Origin: Emticicia sp037153985
Lineage (GTDB): Bacteria; Bacteroidota; Bacteroidia; Cytophagales; Spirosomataceae
Assembly (NCBI RefSeq): GCF_037153985.1
Contig: NZ_JBBAYI010000012.1
Coordinates: forward strand, 1 to 64,000
Reading direction: 5' to 3'
Length of the DNA: 64,000 nucleotides
In this document: positions 1 through 8,865 of the stretch, piece after piece
How positions within the stretch are numbered: position 1 is the first letter of the stretch
How the letters are laid out: every line of letters starts with the position of its first letter
Translations under genes and position numbers: made by a program
Notes under the pieces: model-generated
Database searches by the model: none
Seen by the model: only the letters and a program-made list of their open reading frames with translations
Told to the model about the DNA's origin: nothing

Positions 1-70
1 ACCATAAAAGTAAGTCTTAGTTGTCTTGGCTCTATTTCTGCTCTTTCAACCCATTATTCGCATTATTTAT

Positions 71-78
71 TATCTTTG
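71..78 (+). promoter_or_regulatory. Bacteroidota -7 box upstream of first paralog
   Basis: TATCTTTG fits the Bacteroidota primary-sigma -7 consensus TAnnTTTG and lies 25 bases before the ATG at 104. The same TATCTTTGAGAA sequence precedes the second paralog at 1471, so the promoter was apparently duplicated with the gene. No clear -33 TTTG is visible. Confidence 0.55.
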
Positions 79-103
79 AGAAAACCTTAGTTGTGTACTA
101 AAA

Positions 104-1339
104 ATGAGATTCCAGTTAATTATTACTTTCCTATTTTTCACAGCCCAGCTTTCTTTAGCTCAAAAAAACTTTGTTAAAGGCAGCATTATCACCGCTGAGA
201 AAGACACCCTAAGTGGTTATATCGATTATAGAGAATGGATTATAAGCCCTACTGAAATAGCCTTCAGAAAAACACCTGACCAAACTTCTACTGTTTATAG
301 CCATACACAACTAGCGGGTTTTATTATTGACTCTAGCCACGAAACATATCATTCGTTAAATTTCGATATTGAGTATTTCCCTAGAAGTAATCATAAAACG
401 ATGTTTAACAACATGAAAGAATATGCGCGGCGCAATAAGCAAATTGTTCAGAGAAGTGCTTTTGTGAGAGTTTTGTCAGAAGGAAAAGCAACACTCTATC
501 ATTTTGTAGACAAAGATTCAGAAGCGCATTTTCTGATTAAATACGGCGATACACTCGAAGCACTTGTGTATCATATCATCGAAACCAAGCATTACAATGC
601 CACATTCAGGCAATATCAGACCCAACTGGCAAATCTGCTGACAGACGCCTGCAAGAAATTATCTTTCTATCAGACAGATTATTATGTGAATAATATGCGA
701 AAACTGATTGATAGTTATAATGACTGTTTCAGAACTACGCCTAAAACAACGCCTGTTGCCACAGGTGGAGGGCGACTTGAGTACGGCCTAATGGCTGGTG
801 CAGGTTATACTCGCCTCAAACACGTATTTGCAACTCCTTTCCGTAATTATACAGTAAAAGGCGACGCCAACATTACACCTGTTGGAGCGTTATTTCTGAA
901 TTATGTTTTTGCCAGAGGCCGTGGCAGGTTTGCAGTCATGAACGAACTACATACCTATTATCTCAAAAGCAATGCCACTTATGATAATCAGTTTTATCAT
1001 TATGATATGCCTTATTTGGGTATGCAACATTTATTCCGCTATGGTGTACTAGCCGGCCAACCCTCGCTTTACCTCACAGCGGGTTTGTCTTATGCCTTCA
1101 TTATTAAGCAGAAAAGCTACATTATACGCTGGGACGGCTCTATCGAAAATTTTAGTTCTTATACACTCAGAAATGACGAACAAAGGCTATTACTAGGTCT
1201 AGGAACTACCTATAAAAGGCTCTCTTTAGAGGCCCGATACGCCCGTGGCAACGGTTATTCAACAGGGGCAAGCACTACTATACCTAATAACAGAATTGAT
1301 TTATGGCTTAAACTTAATTTCGGCAAAATCGGGCGTTAG
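104..1339 (+). CDS. Secreted beta-barrel-type hypothetical protein, paralog 1
   Basis: This 411-residue protein has a Sec signal peptide (residues 1-19, ending SLAQ). An N-terminal region of about 200 residues (motif SGYIDY near residue 37) is followed by a short linker near residue 215. The C-terminal half has alternating beta-strand patterns (GLMAGAGYTRL, RIDLWLKLNFG) typical of a small outer-membrane barrel. It ends with a Bacteroidota-like last strand. The next gene, at 1498, is a clear paralog along the whole length, about half identical by eye. I do not recognise a named family or function. The start is the ATG at 104, which has a -7 box at a fitting distance. Outer-membrane location is inferred from the strand pattern. 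Confidence 0.7.
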   Translation: MRFQLIITFLFFTAQLSLAQKNFVKGSIITAEKDTLSGYIDYREWIISPTEIAFRKTPDQTSTVYSHTQLAGFIIDSSHETYHSLNFDIEYFPRSNHKTMFNNMKEYARRNKQIVQRSAFVRVLSEGKATLYHFVDKDSEAHFLIKYGDTLEALVYHIIETKHYNATFRQYQTQLANLLTDACKKLSFYQTDYYVNNMRKLIDSYNDCFRTTPKTTPVATGGGRLEYGLMAGAGYTRLKHVFATPFRNYTVKGDANITPVGALFLNYVFARGRGRFAVMNELHTYYLKSNATYDNQFYHYDMPYLGMQHLFRYGVLAGQPSLYLTAGLSYAFIIKQKSYIIRWDGSIENFSSYTLRNDEQRLLLGLGTTYKRLSLEARYARGNGYSTGASTTIPNNRIDLWLKLNFGKIGR

Positions 1340-1470
1340 TATAACGTATAATCATGAATGATTAACATGTTTATTATCAATCGGTTAGGGTATTGTTCTT
1401 TTAAAAATACGTTTATTGACTATTGAATAAATTTTATTCAGATTTACGCTAATAAACTACATTATTTCAA

Positions 1471-1478
1471 TATCTTTG
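1471..1478 (+). promoter_or_regulatory. Bacteroidota -7 box upstream of second paralog
   Basis: TATCTTTG matches TAnnTTTG and lies 19 bases before the ATG at 1498. It is identical to the box before the first paralog, including the following GAGAA/GAGAAG. Each copy therefore seems to have its own promoter. Confidence 0.5.
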
Positions 1479-1497
1479 AGAAGGTAATGCTGCAATT

Positions 1498-2736
1498 ATG
1501 AGAACTAAACTAAGAACCGCTCTCTTCTTACTATTTATTGCCGAGACATGCCTTGCTCAGAGAAACTTTATTAAGGGTAAACTCATTACGCTTGACAAAG
1601 ATACCCTAAGCGGATACATTGATTATAAAGAATGGATAAAAAGCCCACTCGAAATATTTTTTAAGCGGGAAATAAACCAATCCAGTTTCGTTTATAGTAG
1701 CAACGAATTAAGCGGGTTCATCATTGATTTTAATCAAGAAACCTATACTTCTTTAAGTTTTGCCATTGAGAAACTTCCTCGCAATGGTAGTAAGATTGTA
1801 TTTCCAAGTCTGGGCGCTTACGTTAACCGAAATAAACAATTAATTCAGAAAAACGCTTTTGTAAGGGTACTATCCACAGGTAAGGTTACCCTCTATTTAT
1901 TTGTTGATAAAGATTCAGAAGAGCATTTTCTTATTCAGAACGGAAAAAAACTTGAACCGCTTGTTTATCATATCATCGAAACTGAAAATAAAACAGCAAA
2001 ATTCAAGCAATATGAAATGCAGTTAGGCAGCCTGCTGGCCGATGCCTGCAAAAAACTACCTATCCAGAACACGGGTTATTACGAGAAAGACATGAAAAAA
2101 CTTGTTGATAGTTACAACGAGTGTTTCAGGATTATTCTGCAACCTGCTGCACAAAACCAAAGGAGTAAATGGGAATATGGCATCATAGCCGGAGCGGGGT
2201 ATTCGCGCATTACACATGTGGTACCGATTGGCCCTAATACATATAATTTTTTAGAAGGTAACGGCAGTATTACCCCTGCTGGTGGTGTTTTTCTGAATTA
2301 TGTTTTTGCCAGAGGCCGAGGCAGATTTGCAATTCTGAACGAAATCCATACCTACTCTCTGAAAAGTACGGCTCATGACCAAGAACATTTCTATCATTAT
2401 GATATACGCTACATAGGCTTACAAAATCTTTTCCGTTATACCTTCTATGTAGGCGAGCCATCTATTTATATCATTGCGGGTATCTCGAATGCCATTGTAA
2501 TAAGCGATGCCAGCAGTATTAAAGATATGGATGGTGCAAAAGCCGATTTAACTTCTACACTTGCCCGAAATACAGAACAAGGCTTAATAGGCGGAATTGG
2601 TATGCGTATCAAACGCTTAATGCTCGAAACCCGTAGCACACTGGGTAACGGATTTTCGGCAGGCGTTTTTAATACCACACCCACTAATCGCATTGAGATA
2701 ACCCTGAAATGGAATTTCGGTAAAATGAGAAACTAG
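1498..2736 (+). CDS. Secreted beta-barrel-type hypothetical protein, paralog 2
   Basis: This 412-residue protein has a signal peptide ending near CLAQ (residue 21). It shares with the preceding gene the SGYIDY block, the KDSEEHFLI block, the DACKKL segment and the VFARGRGRF strand, and it closes with a similar last strand (WNFGKMRN). The two genes are a direct tandem duplication separated by 158 bases. Divergence is spread over the full length, so the duplication is not recent. The function is unknown; a surface or outer-membrane role is inferred. Confidence 0.7.
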   Translation: MRTKLRTALFLLFIAETCLAQRNFIKGKLITLDKDTLSGYIDYKEWIKSPLEIFFKREINQSSFVYSSNELSGFIIDFNQETYTSLSFAIEKLPRNGSKIVFPSLGAYVNRNKQLIQKNAFVRVLSTGKVTLYLFVDKDSEEHFLIQNGKKLEPLVYHIIETENKTAKFKQYEMQLGSLLADACKKLPIQNTGYYEKDMKKLVDSYNECFRIILQPAAQNQRSKWEYGIIAGAGYSRITHVVPIGPNTYNFLEGNGSITPAGGVFLNYVFARGRGRFAILNEIHTYSLKSTAHDQEHFYHYDIRYIGLQNLFRYTFYVGEPSIYIIAGISNAIVISDASSIKDMDGAKADLTSTLARNTEQGLIGGIGMRIKRLMLETRSTLGNGFSAGVFNTTPTNRIEITLKWNFGKMRN

Positions 2737-2749
2737 CCTAGCTATATTA

Positions 2750-3343
2750 TCAGGTTAATAGTCCTTCCGTAAAACTTTTCCACTGAATTTTACTTGCACC
2801 GAATATTCCTCCTAACGCCACAAAAGTATTTCTAACCTTTTCTACAAAGTTTACGTCTTCAATATTGGGTTTTTCGTTACGCCCGTGTACTTCGGTGCTT
2901 ATTTTGGTATGCGCGCGCCTGATTAAAAAGCTACTTGTTGCAACATCATCAAAGAAATGTGCAGTAACAGGCTCTTTACTCTGCGGATTATTAGCCGGCC
3001 TGACCCTAATGTTAACAAACTCTTCGTGCATTTCTTCATCTTCTTCAAATGCTTCTATCCTTACCCAATCAAAACCATCTCCCGATTTGTTAAGCGGGCC
3101 GGGTATATCTATGCGTATATAGTCACCTATCATGGGTGGTCGTTCAATGGCATCGCCTTTAGCATCAAACAAGGTAAATTTGGCTTTTTCTTCCCCTCCC
3201 AGTTTATGCCAATGGTTAATAGCTAAAAGCCGTTGCTTCACTACCTGAAAATGAGACTTAGCCTGTTTTTCTGTGGCGAAAGTTTTTTCTGAAACAGCGT
3301 CAGTGGCTCCGCCTTCCTTTTGTAAAGGAATATTTTTTTTCAT
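2750..3343 (-). CDS. Conserved hypothetical protein
   Basis: A soluble, acidic protein of about 197 residues with no signal peptide or membrane segment. It contains a lysine/glutamate-rich head, a segment reading IGDYIRIDIPGP, and a VEVHGRNE-like region late in the chain. I cannot assign it to a characterised family. The ATG at 3343 (MKKNIP) is preferred; an in-frame ATG at 3361 adds six residues. It converges on the second paralog, with only 13 bases between the stop codons, and has about 0.5 kb of non-coding DNA upstream. Confidence 0.6.
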   Translation of the reverse strand: MKKNIPLQKEGGATDAVSEKTFATEKQAKSHFQVVKQRLLAINHWHKLGGEEKAKFTLFDAKGDAIERPPMIGDYIRIDIPGPLNKSGDGFDWVRIEAFEEDEEMHEEFVNIRVRPANNPQSKEPVTAHFFDDVATSSFLIRRAHTKISTEVHGRNEKPNIEDVNFVEKVRNTFVALGGIFGASKIQWKSFTEGLLT

Positions 3344-3361
3344 GACCAGTATATTAAACAT

Positions 3362-3886
3362 TAAAGTATCGTTTTACTTCTTAGCATAAAAAACTTATGC
3401 CAGCTATTAACGAGCCTCTACAAACAGCGTAAAGGCAATTCTTTTTATTTGAATATACTGCAACCGGAAATTTTTTCTATGGATAGAAACTATATGTGGA
3501 AACATCTACCCTTTTTACGTTTTGTTATAAGCAGAAAACAGGTATTTTACGGGGAATAGTTTTATGAAATTGTGTGTAATTAATTACTAACTTGAAATAT
3601 GTATTCAGGCTAACTCCCCTCTAAACAGGTGGCATGAAGTCTGGTTTTTCTGAAAAAAATCACTTACCAAATCAAAAATAGACCGTAGAATAAAATTACT
3701 ACTTACTACTAATAATTACAGCTATTGTTTTATATCTTGCATTAAGCACCTACGCCAAGTATAGTCAAACAAGCCCACACAAGTCCTACCTTACTACTTC
3801 GGAGAAATTCTGAAATAGTATATTTTACTCCTGAAAACAGATTATATACACAAAATTAGTTGATAACATTTTAAACTTTTAAGACT
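3362..3886. other. Non-coding stretch with one short palindrome
   Basis: This is a divergent intergenic region of 525 bases. No convincing ORF, tRNA or riboswitch is visible. The only ordered element found is TTTCTAT-GG-ATAGAAA at 3474-3489, a 16-base palindrome that could be an operator. No TAnnTTTG box was found at a normal distance from either flanking gene. Confidence 0.4.
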
Positions 3887-4330
3887 ATGAAAGTAAGTAA
3901 AGTTTTATTTATGGCAGCTGTAATGCTTTGCTCTTTAACTTCAAAGGCACAAGACGTTTATGAAGTAATTTTTACGGTGGGTATTACTCAATACAGGTCG
4001 GCTCTTTATATGGATTGGAATGAAGGCATTGGCAAAATGCGTGTGCGTTATTTCAGCGATGGTAACACGCGTATGGTTGAACAAACAATGAGGGTTGAGA
4101 AAACAACAGCGGGAACCCGAATAGCAGGCTATAATCCGGTTTATCCAGGAACTTCGCAACGATACCCTAACTACACGGCTGATAATTTTTACGTTTCTCA
4201 AGACGAATATGGCAATATATCAATCGTGAATGTTGATGACCGGAATGTTGCTGCCGCCTGCACTGTAAGGAAATATAATACATATTCTGAAAAACAAAAT
4301 TTTCTGCGAAGTTTCAACTGGTCTCTTTAA
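3887..4330 (+). CDS. Small secreted hypothetical protein
   Basis: A 147-residue protein with a signal peptide (residues 1-21, ending SKAQ) and a mature part of about 125 residues. The mature part is rich in Tyr, Arg and Val and looks mainly beta. No catalytic motif, lipobox or repeat is visible and I do not recognise the family. The gene stands alone between two long non-coding stretches, and an inverted repeat at 4365-4407 follows it. Confidence 0.6.
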   Translation: MKVSKVLFMAAVMLCSLTSKAQDVYEVIFTVGITQYRSALYMDWNEGIGKMRVRYFSDGNTRMVEQTMRVEKTTAGTRIAGYNPVYPGTSQRYPNYTADNFYVSQDEYGNISIVNVDDRNVAAACTVRKYNTYSEKQNFLRSFNWSL

Positions 4331-4364
4331 ATGCTGGTATCAAAACTTTCTGTAAGTATATATT

Positions 4365-4407
4365 TTGCCAGATTTCAGCATAGGCACGTTCATCTGAAAT
4401 CTGGCAA
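4365..4407. terminator. Convergent hairpin
   Basis: TTGCCAGATTTCAG (4365-4378) and CTGAAATCTGGCAA (4394-4407) are perfect 14-base inverted arms around a 15-base loop. The hairpin lies between the convergent stops of the small secreted protein and the methyltransferase. A strong U-tract is missing on both sides, so termination is inferred from position. Confidence 0.55.
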
Positions 4408-4421
4408 GTGTTTCAAGGTTT

Positions 4422-5111
4422 CTACAATAACAAAAAGATAGTAGGCTTTTTGTGGAGGTCTGGCTTTTGTTTCTTCCAGTCTTTTACGGTCAAAGTTCTG
4501 ATGAGTTCATCCGATGCAGTAATGTTGGCAGCTACACATAACCTTGTATCAGGGTTCAGGTTTTGAAGCATATCTTCAAACAACTGATTATTACGGTAAG
4601 GTGTTTCCATAAAAATCTGTGTCTGGCTTTTAGTTTTAGCCGTTTGTTCAAGGCTTTTCAGGCTTTTTACTCTAGCGGTTTTATCAATGGGCAAATACCC
4701 ATGAAAAATAAAGCTCTGGCCATTAAAACCCGAAGCCATCAAAGCCAGTAAAATAGAACTTGGGCCAACTAGTGGGCTTACTTTATACCCTAATTGATGT
4801 GCAAAGTTTACAGCCACAGCACCCGGGTCGGCAATACCCGGGCAACCAGCCTCGCTGATAATACCTGCATCGGTCCTGAGTTTTTTTAGCTGCGCCATGG
4901 TTTGCTCAGGAGGAGTATCTTTATTGAGTTCAAAAAAAGTGAGTTCATCAATCACTTTATTCAGTTTCAGGCTACTAATAAAACGTCGGGCGGTACGGAG
5001 GTCTTCCACAAAAAACACATTAAGATTTTTTATCACCTCTATTACCTGAGGCGACAACACATCGGTTTGTGTATCTGGGGCCAGTACTGTGGGAATTAAA
5101 AAAATAGTCAT
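4422..5111 (-). CDS. RsmI-like SAM-dependent methyltransferase (tetrapyrrole methylase fold)
   Basis: The 229-residue protein carries hallmarks of the tetrapyrrole methylase superfamily in its RsmI branch. These are an EAGCPGIADPG loop near residue 85 and a GPSSILLALMASG segment near residue 117, followed by a FIFHGYLP block. RsmI 2'-O-methylates C1402 of 16S rRNA. This protein is shorter than Escherichia coli RsmI (about 286) and appears to lack its C-terminal extension, a form common in Bacteroidota. rRNA methylation is therefore likely but not shown. A CAAATGTA at 5160-5167 is a reverse-strand -7 box, and a small hairpin sits in the leader. Confidence 0.8.
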   Translation of the reverse strand: MTIFLIPTVLAPDTQTDVLSPQVIEVIKNLNVFFVEDLRTARRFISSLKLNKVIDELTFFELNKDTPPEQTMAQLKKLRTDAGIISEAGCPGIADPGAVAVNFAHQLGYKVSPLVGPSSILLALMASGFNGQSFIFHGYLPIDKTARVKSLKSLEQTAKTKSQTQIFMETPYRNNQLFEDMLQNLNPDTRLCVAANITASDELIRTLTVKDWKKQKPDLHKKPTIFLLL

Positions 5112-5119
5112 GGTAATTG

Positions 5120-5138
5120 CACGATTGTTACAATCGTG
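5120..5138 (-). promoter_or_regulatory. Leader hairpin before the RsmI-like gene
   Basis: CACGATTG-TTA-CAATCGTG is a perfect 8-base inverted repeat eight bases upstream of the start codon at 5111. It lies downstream of the candidate -7 box (5160-5167), so it would be transcribed into the leader. It may affect translation start, or it may be an operator. Confidence 0.35.
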
Positions 5139-5225
5139 TGTCAGGCATCAAACAAAACACAAATGTAGCGAATCGTTTAAAGTTGTAAGACTTTTCTACA
5201 AAATAGAATACCGAATACTAGAAAA

Positions 5226-6263
5226 TCATGCAGATAAAAGTCTTCTTAAAGCACTTGCACGAATCAGTATTTCACTTTTAATTATTTCTTCTTTATCTGT
5301 CAAGTCTTCTTCGTCTCTATGTAGCAAATGCTCAAAATAAATTTGGGCCGCTCTTCTTCCTATCTCTTTGCTTCTTTGCTCGACCGACGAAAGCGGTGGC
5401 CTAATCATTGATGCAAAGGTTTCGTTAGCGAAACCAAAAATCCCTAATTGGTCGGGTACTTTTAAGCCCAAAGACTCAGCCGTTTGCAAAACACCCAGCG
5501 ACTGGTGGTCAGAAACGGTCAGAAAAGCATCAGGCACTTCTGACGATAACAAAAGTTGTCTGGCTACCTCCATCGCTTTTGCAGGTGCCAGTATATCATC
5601 AATAATAAAATGAGGAGGTATGCTTAACGTGCTTTCTGCAATGGCAGTCAGAAAACCTTCTTTCCGACGTTTAAATGTATTCAGGTGGCTAGGCCCTCCC
5701 AGAAAGGCAATTTTCTGGTATCCTTGCTCTATCATTAGTTGTGTAACTTTAAAAGCTGTATCTCTGTTATCGTTTAAAACCTTGAATCCTGTCATCTGGT
5801 CCATGCATCGGTCAAACTGAATTAAATCAATCTGGCTATTTTTAACAGTCTGAAGATGTTCGGCAGACTGAGTTTCGGCCGAAACAGAAATTATCAGGCA
5901 GTCTACATTCTGCCGGATAAGTGTATCAATTGCTTTACATTCCTTTACAAATGATTCGTGCGACTGGCAAATAATCAGGCTGTAATTATGTTCAAAGCAT
6001 ACTTCTTCAATACCGGCAATGGCTTCGGAGAAGAAATTCTGATTAATATGGGGGACAATAACCCCTATGGTTTTAGAAGTACCCCGACGCAGATTAGCCG
6101 CTTGTGAGTTGTGTTTATAATTAAGTTCCTGTGCTTTTTGCTTGACATGCGCCCGTACTTTGAGATTAATAGAGGGGTGGTCGTTTAATGCCCTTGAAAT
6201 ATAAGAGGCCGAAATGCCTAATTCTTTGGCCAAATCATAAATAGTTATTCTTCTTTTACCCAT
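5226..6263 (-). CDS. LacI-family transcriptional regulator
   Basis: A 345-residue regulator with an N-terminal LacI helix-turn-helix (residues 4-50, TIYDLAKELGIS then SYISRALN) and the hinge helix typical of the family. A periplasmic-binding-protein-like sensor domain follows (residues 60-340, IGVIVPHINQNFF and IGIFGFANE). Proteins of this kind bind an operator and are released or recruited by a sugar or sugar derivative. It is transcribed away from a zinc dehydrogenase, esterase and KdaD-like gene set, which are its most likely targets. The effector cannot be read from the sequence; a pentose or sugar acid is inferred from context. Confidence 0.88.
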   Translation of the reverse strand: MGKRRITIYDLAKELGISASYISRALNDHPSINLKVRAHVKQKAQELNYKHNSQAANLRRGTSKTIGVIVPHINQNFFSEAIAGIEEVCFEHNYSLIICQSHESFVKECKAIDTLIRQNVDCLIISVSAETQSAEHLQTVKNSQIDLIQFDRCMDQMTGFKVLNDNRDTAFKVTQLMIEQGYQKIAFLGGPSHLNTFKRRKEGFLTAIAESTLSIPPHFIIDDILAPAKAMEVARQLLLSSEVPDAFLTVSDHQSLGVLQTAESLGLKVPDQLGIFGFANETFASMIRPPLSSVEQRSKEIGRRAAQIYFEHLLHRDEEDLTDKEEIIKSEILIRASALRRLLSA

Positions 6264-6665
6264 CTTAAAACAATAATGAAGTATTCATAAATAATAGGTT
6301 GGTGATTTTATGTACATCTGATAAAAATCCGGCTCAGATGTGAACAATTTTGTCAAATATAAAATAAATTTCAAAGAAAGCTAATAAAAAGGTTTTACAA
6401 CCGAAAACTAGTCGGGTATCTGGTATATTTGTTGTTAATTGTGTACGTTTTAAGGTTTATCTGATTAACAGGTTTTATATCTTTTTCATAAAAATCTTAT
6501 ATAAATCAGGATAGCTTTTTATTTTTACAATCGATTTCAAAACCATTAAAAAGCGTATTATATGGCGTAAAGCTACGCCGACCAATGCTCATAATAGTAC
6601 CATTTGATTAACATAAACCAACTTTATAGGCCAACTTACACCACTTATTATTTTTGAATAGAAAC
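6264..6665. promoter_or_regulatory. Divergent control region between the LacI regulator and the dehydrogenase
   Basis: About 400 bases without a gene. A reverse-strand -7 box CAAATATA lies at 6354-6361 (for the regulator) and a forward box TATATTTG at 6424-6431. Two inverted repeats are candidate operators: ACATCTGA/TCAGATGT at 6314-6341, in the regulator leader, and GGCGTA-AAGC-TACGCC at 6564-6579, in the dehydrogenase leader. No experimental operator is known to me for this regulator. Confidence 0.45.
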
Positions 6666-7682
6666 ATGAAAGCACTGATATGTAACCAACCCGGAGAATT
6701 TGCTTATATAACCACAGAAAAACCTCAGCCCGCCCCCCAAAGAGCCATTATACAAATTAAGCGCATAGGCATTTGTGGTACAGACTTACACGCCTTTGAA
6801 GGCACACAGCCTTTCTTTCAGTACCCACGTATTCTTGGGCATGAGTTATCGGGCATTCTGGTAGAGGCCGACAATGCCCCTGAGTTTACCAAAGGCGAAG
6901 CCGTTACGTTTATTCCTTATTTTAGTTGTGGAACCTGCATTGCCTGCCGTTCAGGCAAGCCCAACTGCTGCACTCAGATACAGGTTTGTGGCGTACATAT
7001 TGATGGAGGCATGGTTGAATATTTATCGGTTCCTTCATCGACTCTTATTCATGGACAAGGCTTGAGTTTCGACGAACTGGCTTTGGTAGAACCACTTGCA
7101 ATTGGCGCGCACGGTATCCGCAGAGCCAATGTTATAGCCGGCGAATACGTGTTGGTTATAGGTGCAGGCCCTATCGGGTTGGGAGCAATGGAGTTTGCCC
7201 GTATAGCCGGAGGCAAAGTAATTGCCTTAGATATTAACGAGCATCGCCTGCGCTTTTGCCAGAATAAACTCGGCGTTGCACATACAGTAAATGCACTTGA
7301 TACCGATGTGGTTGAACAATTGGCCGAAATTACCCAAGGGGATATGCCTACCGTAGTAATAGATGCCACAGGAAGTTTAAAGGCGATTAATAACGGTTTT
7401 CGTTATATGGCACATGGCGCAAGATACATTCTGATTGGCTTACAGAAAGGCGATATCGCTTTTAGCCACCCTGAGTTTCATAAACGCGAGGGGACACTTA
7501 TGAGTAGCCGCAATGCTACCCGACAAGACTTTGAGCATGTTATCAGTTGCCTGAAAAACAAAGACATAGACCCCACTACCTACATTACGCATCGAGTACC
7601 TTTTGATGAAGTAAAAAACCAGTTTGAAAGCTGGCTAAATCCTGAAAACGGAGTTATTAAGGCAATGGTAGAGCTACCTTAG
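6666..7682 (+). CDS. Zinc-dependent medium-chain alcohol/polyol dehydrogenase
   Basis: A 338-residue zinc MDR-family dehydrogenase. Catalytic-zinc residues are visible as Cys37 (CGTD), His59-Glu60 (GHE) and Glu142. Structural-zinc cysteines are at 88, 91, 94 and 102 with the usual C-x2-C-x2-C-x7-C spacing. The Rossmann NAD(P) motif GAGPIG is at 166-171. Family members oxidise polyols, threonine or sugars with NAD(P)+. Position next to a LacI regulator and a KdaD-like enzyme suggests a sugar or sugar-alcohol substrate. The ATG at 6666 is preferred over a TTG four codons upstream. Confidence 0.85.
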   Translation: MKALICNQPGEFAYITTEKPQPAPQRAIIQIKRIGICGTDLHAFEGTQPFFQYPRILGHELSGILVEADNAPEFTKGEAVTFIPYFSCGTCIACRSGKPNCCTQIQVCGVHIDGGMVEYLSVPSSTLIHGQGLSFDELALVEPLAIGAHGIRRANVIAGEYVLVIGAGPIGLGAMEFARIAGGKVIALDINEHRLRFCQNKLGVAHTVNALDTDVVEQLAEITQGDMPTVVIDATGSLKAINNGFRYMAHGARYILIGLQKGDIAFSHPEFHKREGTLMSSRNATRQDFEHVISCLKNKDIDPTTYITHRVPFDEVKNQFESWLNPENGVIKAMVELP

Positions 7683-7691
7683 CTAATTTAA

Positions 7692-7709
7692 TACATTTGT
7701 TTATTTTTG
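7692..7709 (+). promoter_or_regulatory. Two adjacent -7 boxes before the esterase gene
   Basis: TACATTTG (7692-7699) and TATTTTTG (7702-7709) both fit TAnnTTTG and are ten bases apart. They lie 53-70 bases before the ATG at 7763. The esterase therefore probably has its own start site or sites in addition to read-through from the dehydrogenase. Confidence 0.45.
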
Positions 7710-7762
7710 CTTGTACAACAATATGATGTTTGTATTTATCTAAAAAACTTATTACCCGAACT

Positions 7763-8665
7763 ATGAAAAACGCCTTTATAAAAACAACAGCAGTTTTGTT
7801 AGTGTCGTTAACATCTTACATGGCTAAGGCACAGGAAATTTTGCCGCTATACCCATCAGCCATTCCTAATTCAAAAGTATCAGATGTAAAAGAATCAGGA
7901 GCTAATACGGGTGTGTTGAGAGGTGTTACTACCCCTACCCTCGAAGTTTACAGGCCCGACAAAGACAAAGCAACGGGTACAGCCGTAGTGATTGTTCCGG
8001 GGGGTGGATATAGCGTAGTAGTGTATCAGGGCGAAGGAATTAATACGGCAAAAGAGCTGGTAAAAAAAGGTATTACAGCCTTTGTCTTAAAGTATCGTTT
8101 GCCCGATAACGCAACCATGACCGACAAAAAAATTGGCCCTTTGCAGGATGCCCAACAAGCAATTAAAATGGTTCGGGAGAATGCCGCTCAATGGAACATC
8201 GATAAAAATAAAATTGGTATTATGGGTTTTTCGGCAGGGGGGCATCTGGCTTCTACTGCGGCAACACATTTCGAAACGCCTTATATCGAAAACAGTAATA
8301 ACACCAGTTTAAGACCTGATTTTCAGATTCTGGTGTATCCGGTCATTAGCCTGACAGATAGCCTTGCGCATAAGGGTTCAAGAGAAAACCTGATAGGCAA
8401 AAATCCGTCAGTGGCCGATATTACACTATTCTCTAACGAACTTCAGGTAAAATCTAACACCCCACCTGCCTACCTTACCCATACTGCCGATGATAAAGTG
8501 GTAGACGTTGACAACAGTATTGTCTACTTTGAAAAGCTACGCCACCAGAAAGTCGAGGTCGAAATGCACATTTACCCTAAAGGCGACCACGGTTTTATTT
8601 TCCGTCATGAAGGCTGGATGGAACCACTATTTGGCTGGCTAAAACGCAATGGCTGGATACGCTAG
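7763..8665 (+). CDS. Secreted alpha/beta-hydrolase, acetyl-xylan-esterase-like
   Basis: A 300-residue protein with a signal peptide (cleavage after AKA, residue 23) and an alpha/beta-hydrolase fold. The oxyanion region reads PGGGY near residue 80. The nucleophile elbow is GFSAGG with Ser157. A late TADDKVV supplies the likely Asp, and KGDHGF the His. It resembles BD-FAE/endoxylanase-associated esterases that deacetylate plant polysaccharide fragments in the periplasm. It follows the zinc dehydrogenase, which supports a carbohydrate role. The start is the ATG at 7763; an upstream TTG at 7730 would spoil the signal peptide. The exact substrate is unknown. Confidence 0.82.
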   Translation: MKNAFIKTTAVLLVSLTSYMAKAQEILPLYPSAIPNSKVSDVKESGANTGVLRGVTTPTLEVYRPDKDKATGTAVVIVPGGGYSVVVYQGEGINTAKELVKKGITAFVLKYRLPDNATMTDKKIGPLQDAQQAIKMVRENAAQWNIDKNKIGIMGFSAGGHLASTAATHFETPYIENSNNTSLRPDFQILVYPVISLTDSLAHKGSRENLIGKNPSVADITLFSNELQVKSNTPPAYLTHTADDKVVDVDNSIVYFEKLRHQKVEVEMHIYPKGDHGFIFRHEGWMEPLFGWLKRNGWIR

Positions 8666-8865
8666 GTATTAGCTCTACGAGTATACTAATTGAAAAATAT
8701 TTTTTAGCGGATGTACCTTTTTGATGTTCAGGCAGTACTATATACAAATTAACGGCCTGTAATCAAGAAGGTGCATTGTTAATTATGCGTATGAGTGGCT
8801 TTGGTTAAATTTCATCTCATGAGCGTATCGTCTATCAAATAATTTCAAACCATTTAACCACATTA

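Noticed and set aside
2270..2693. Two minus-strand frames inside the second paralog
   Set aside because: They lie fully inside a well-supported forward gene, have no family resemblance and read as shadow frames.
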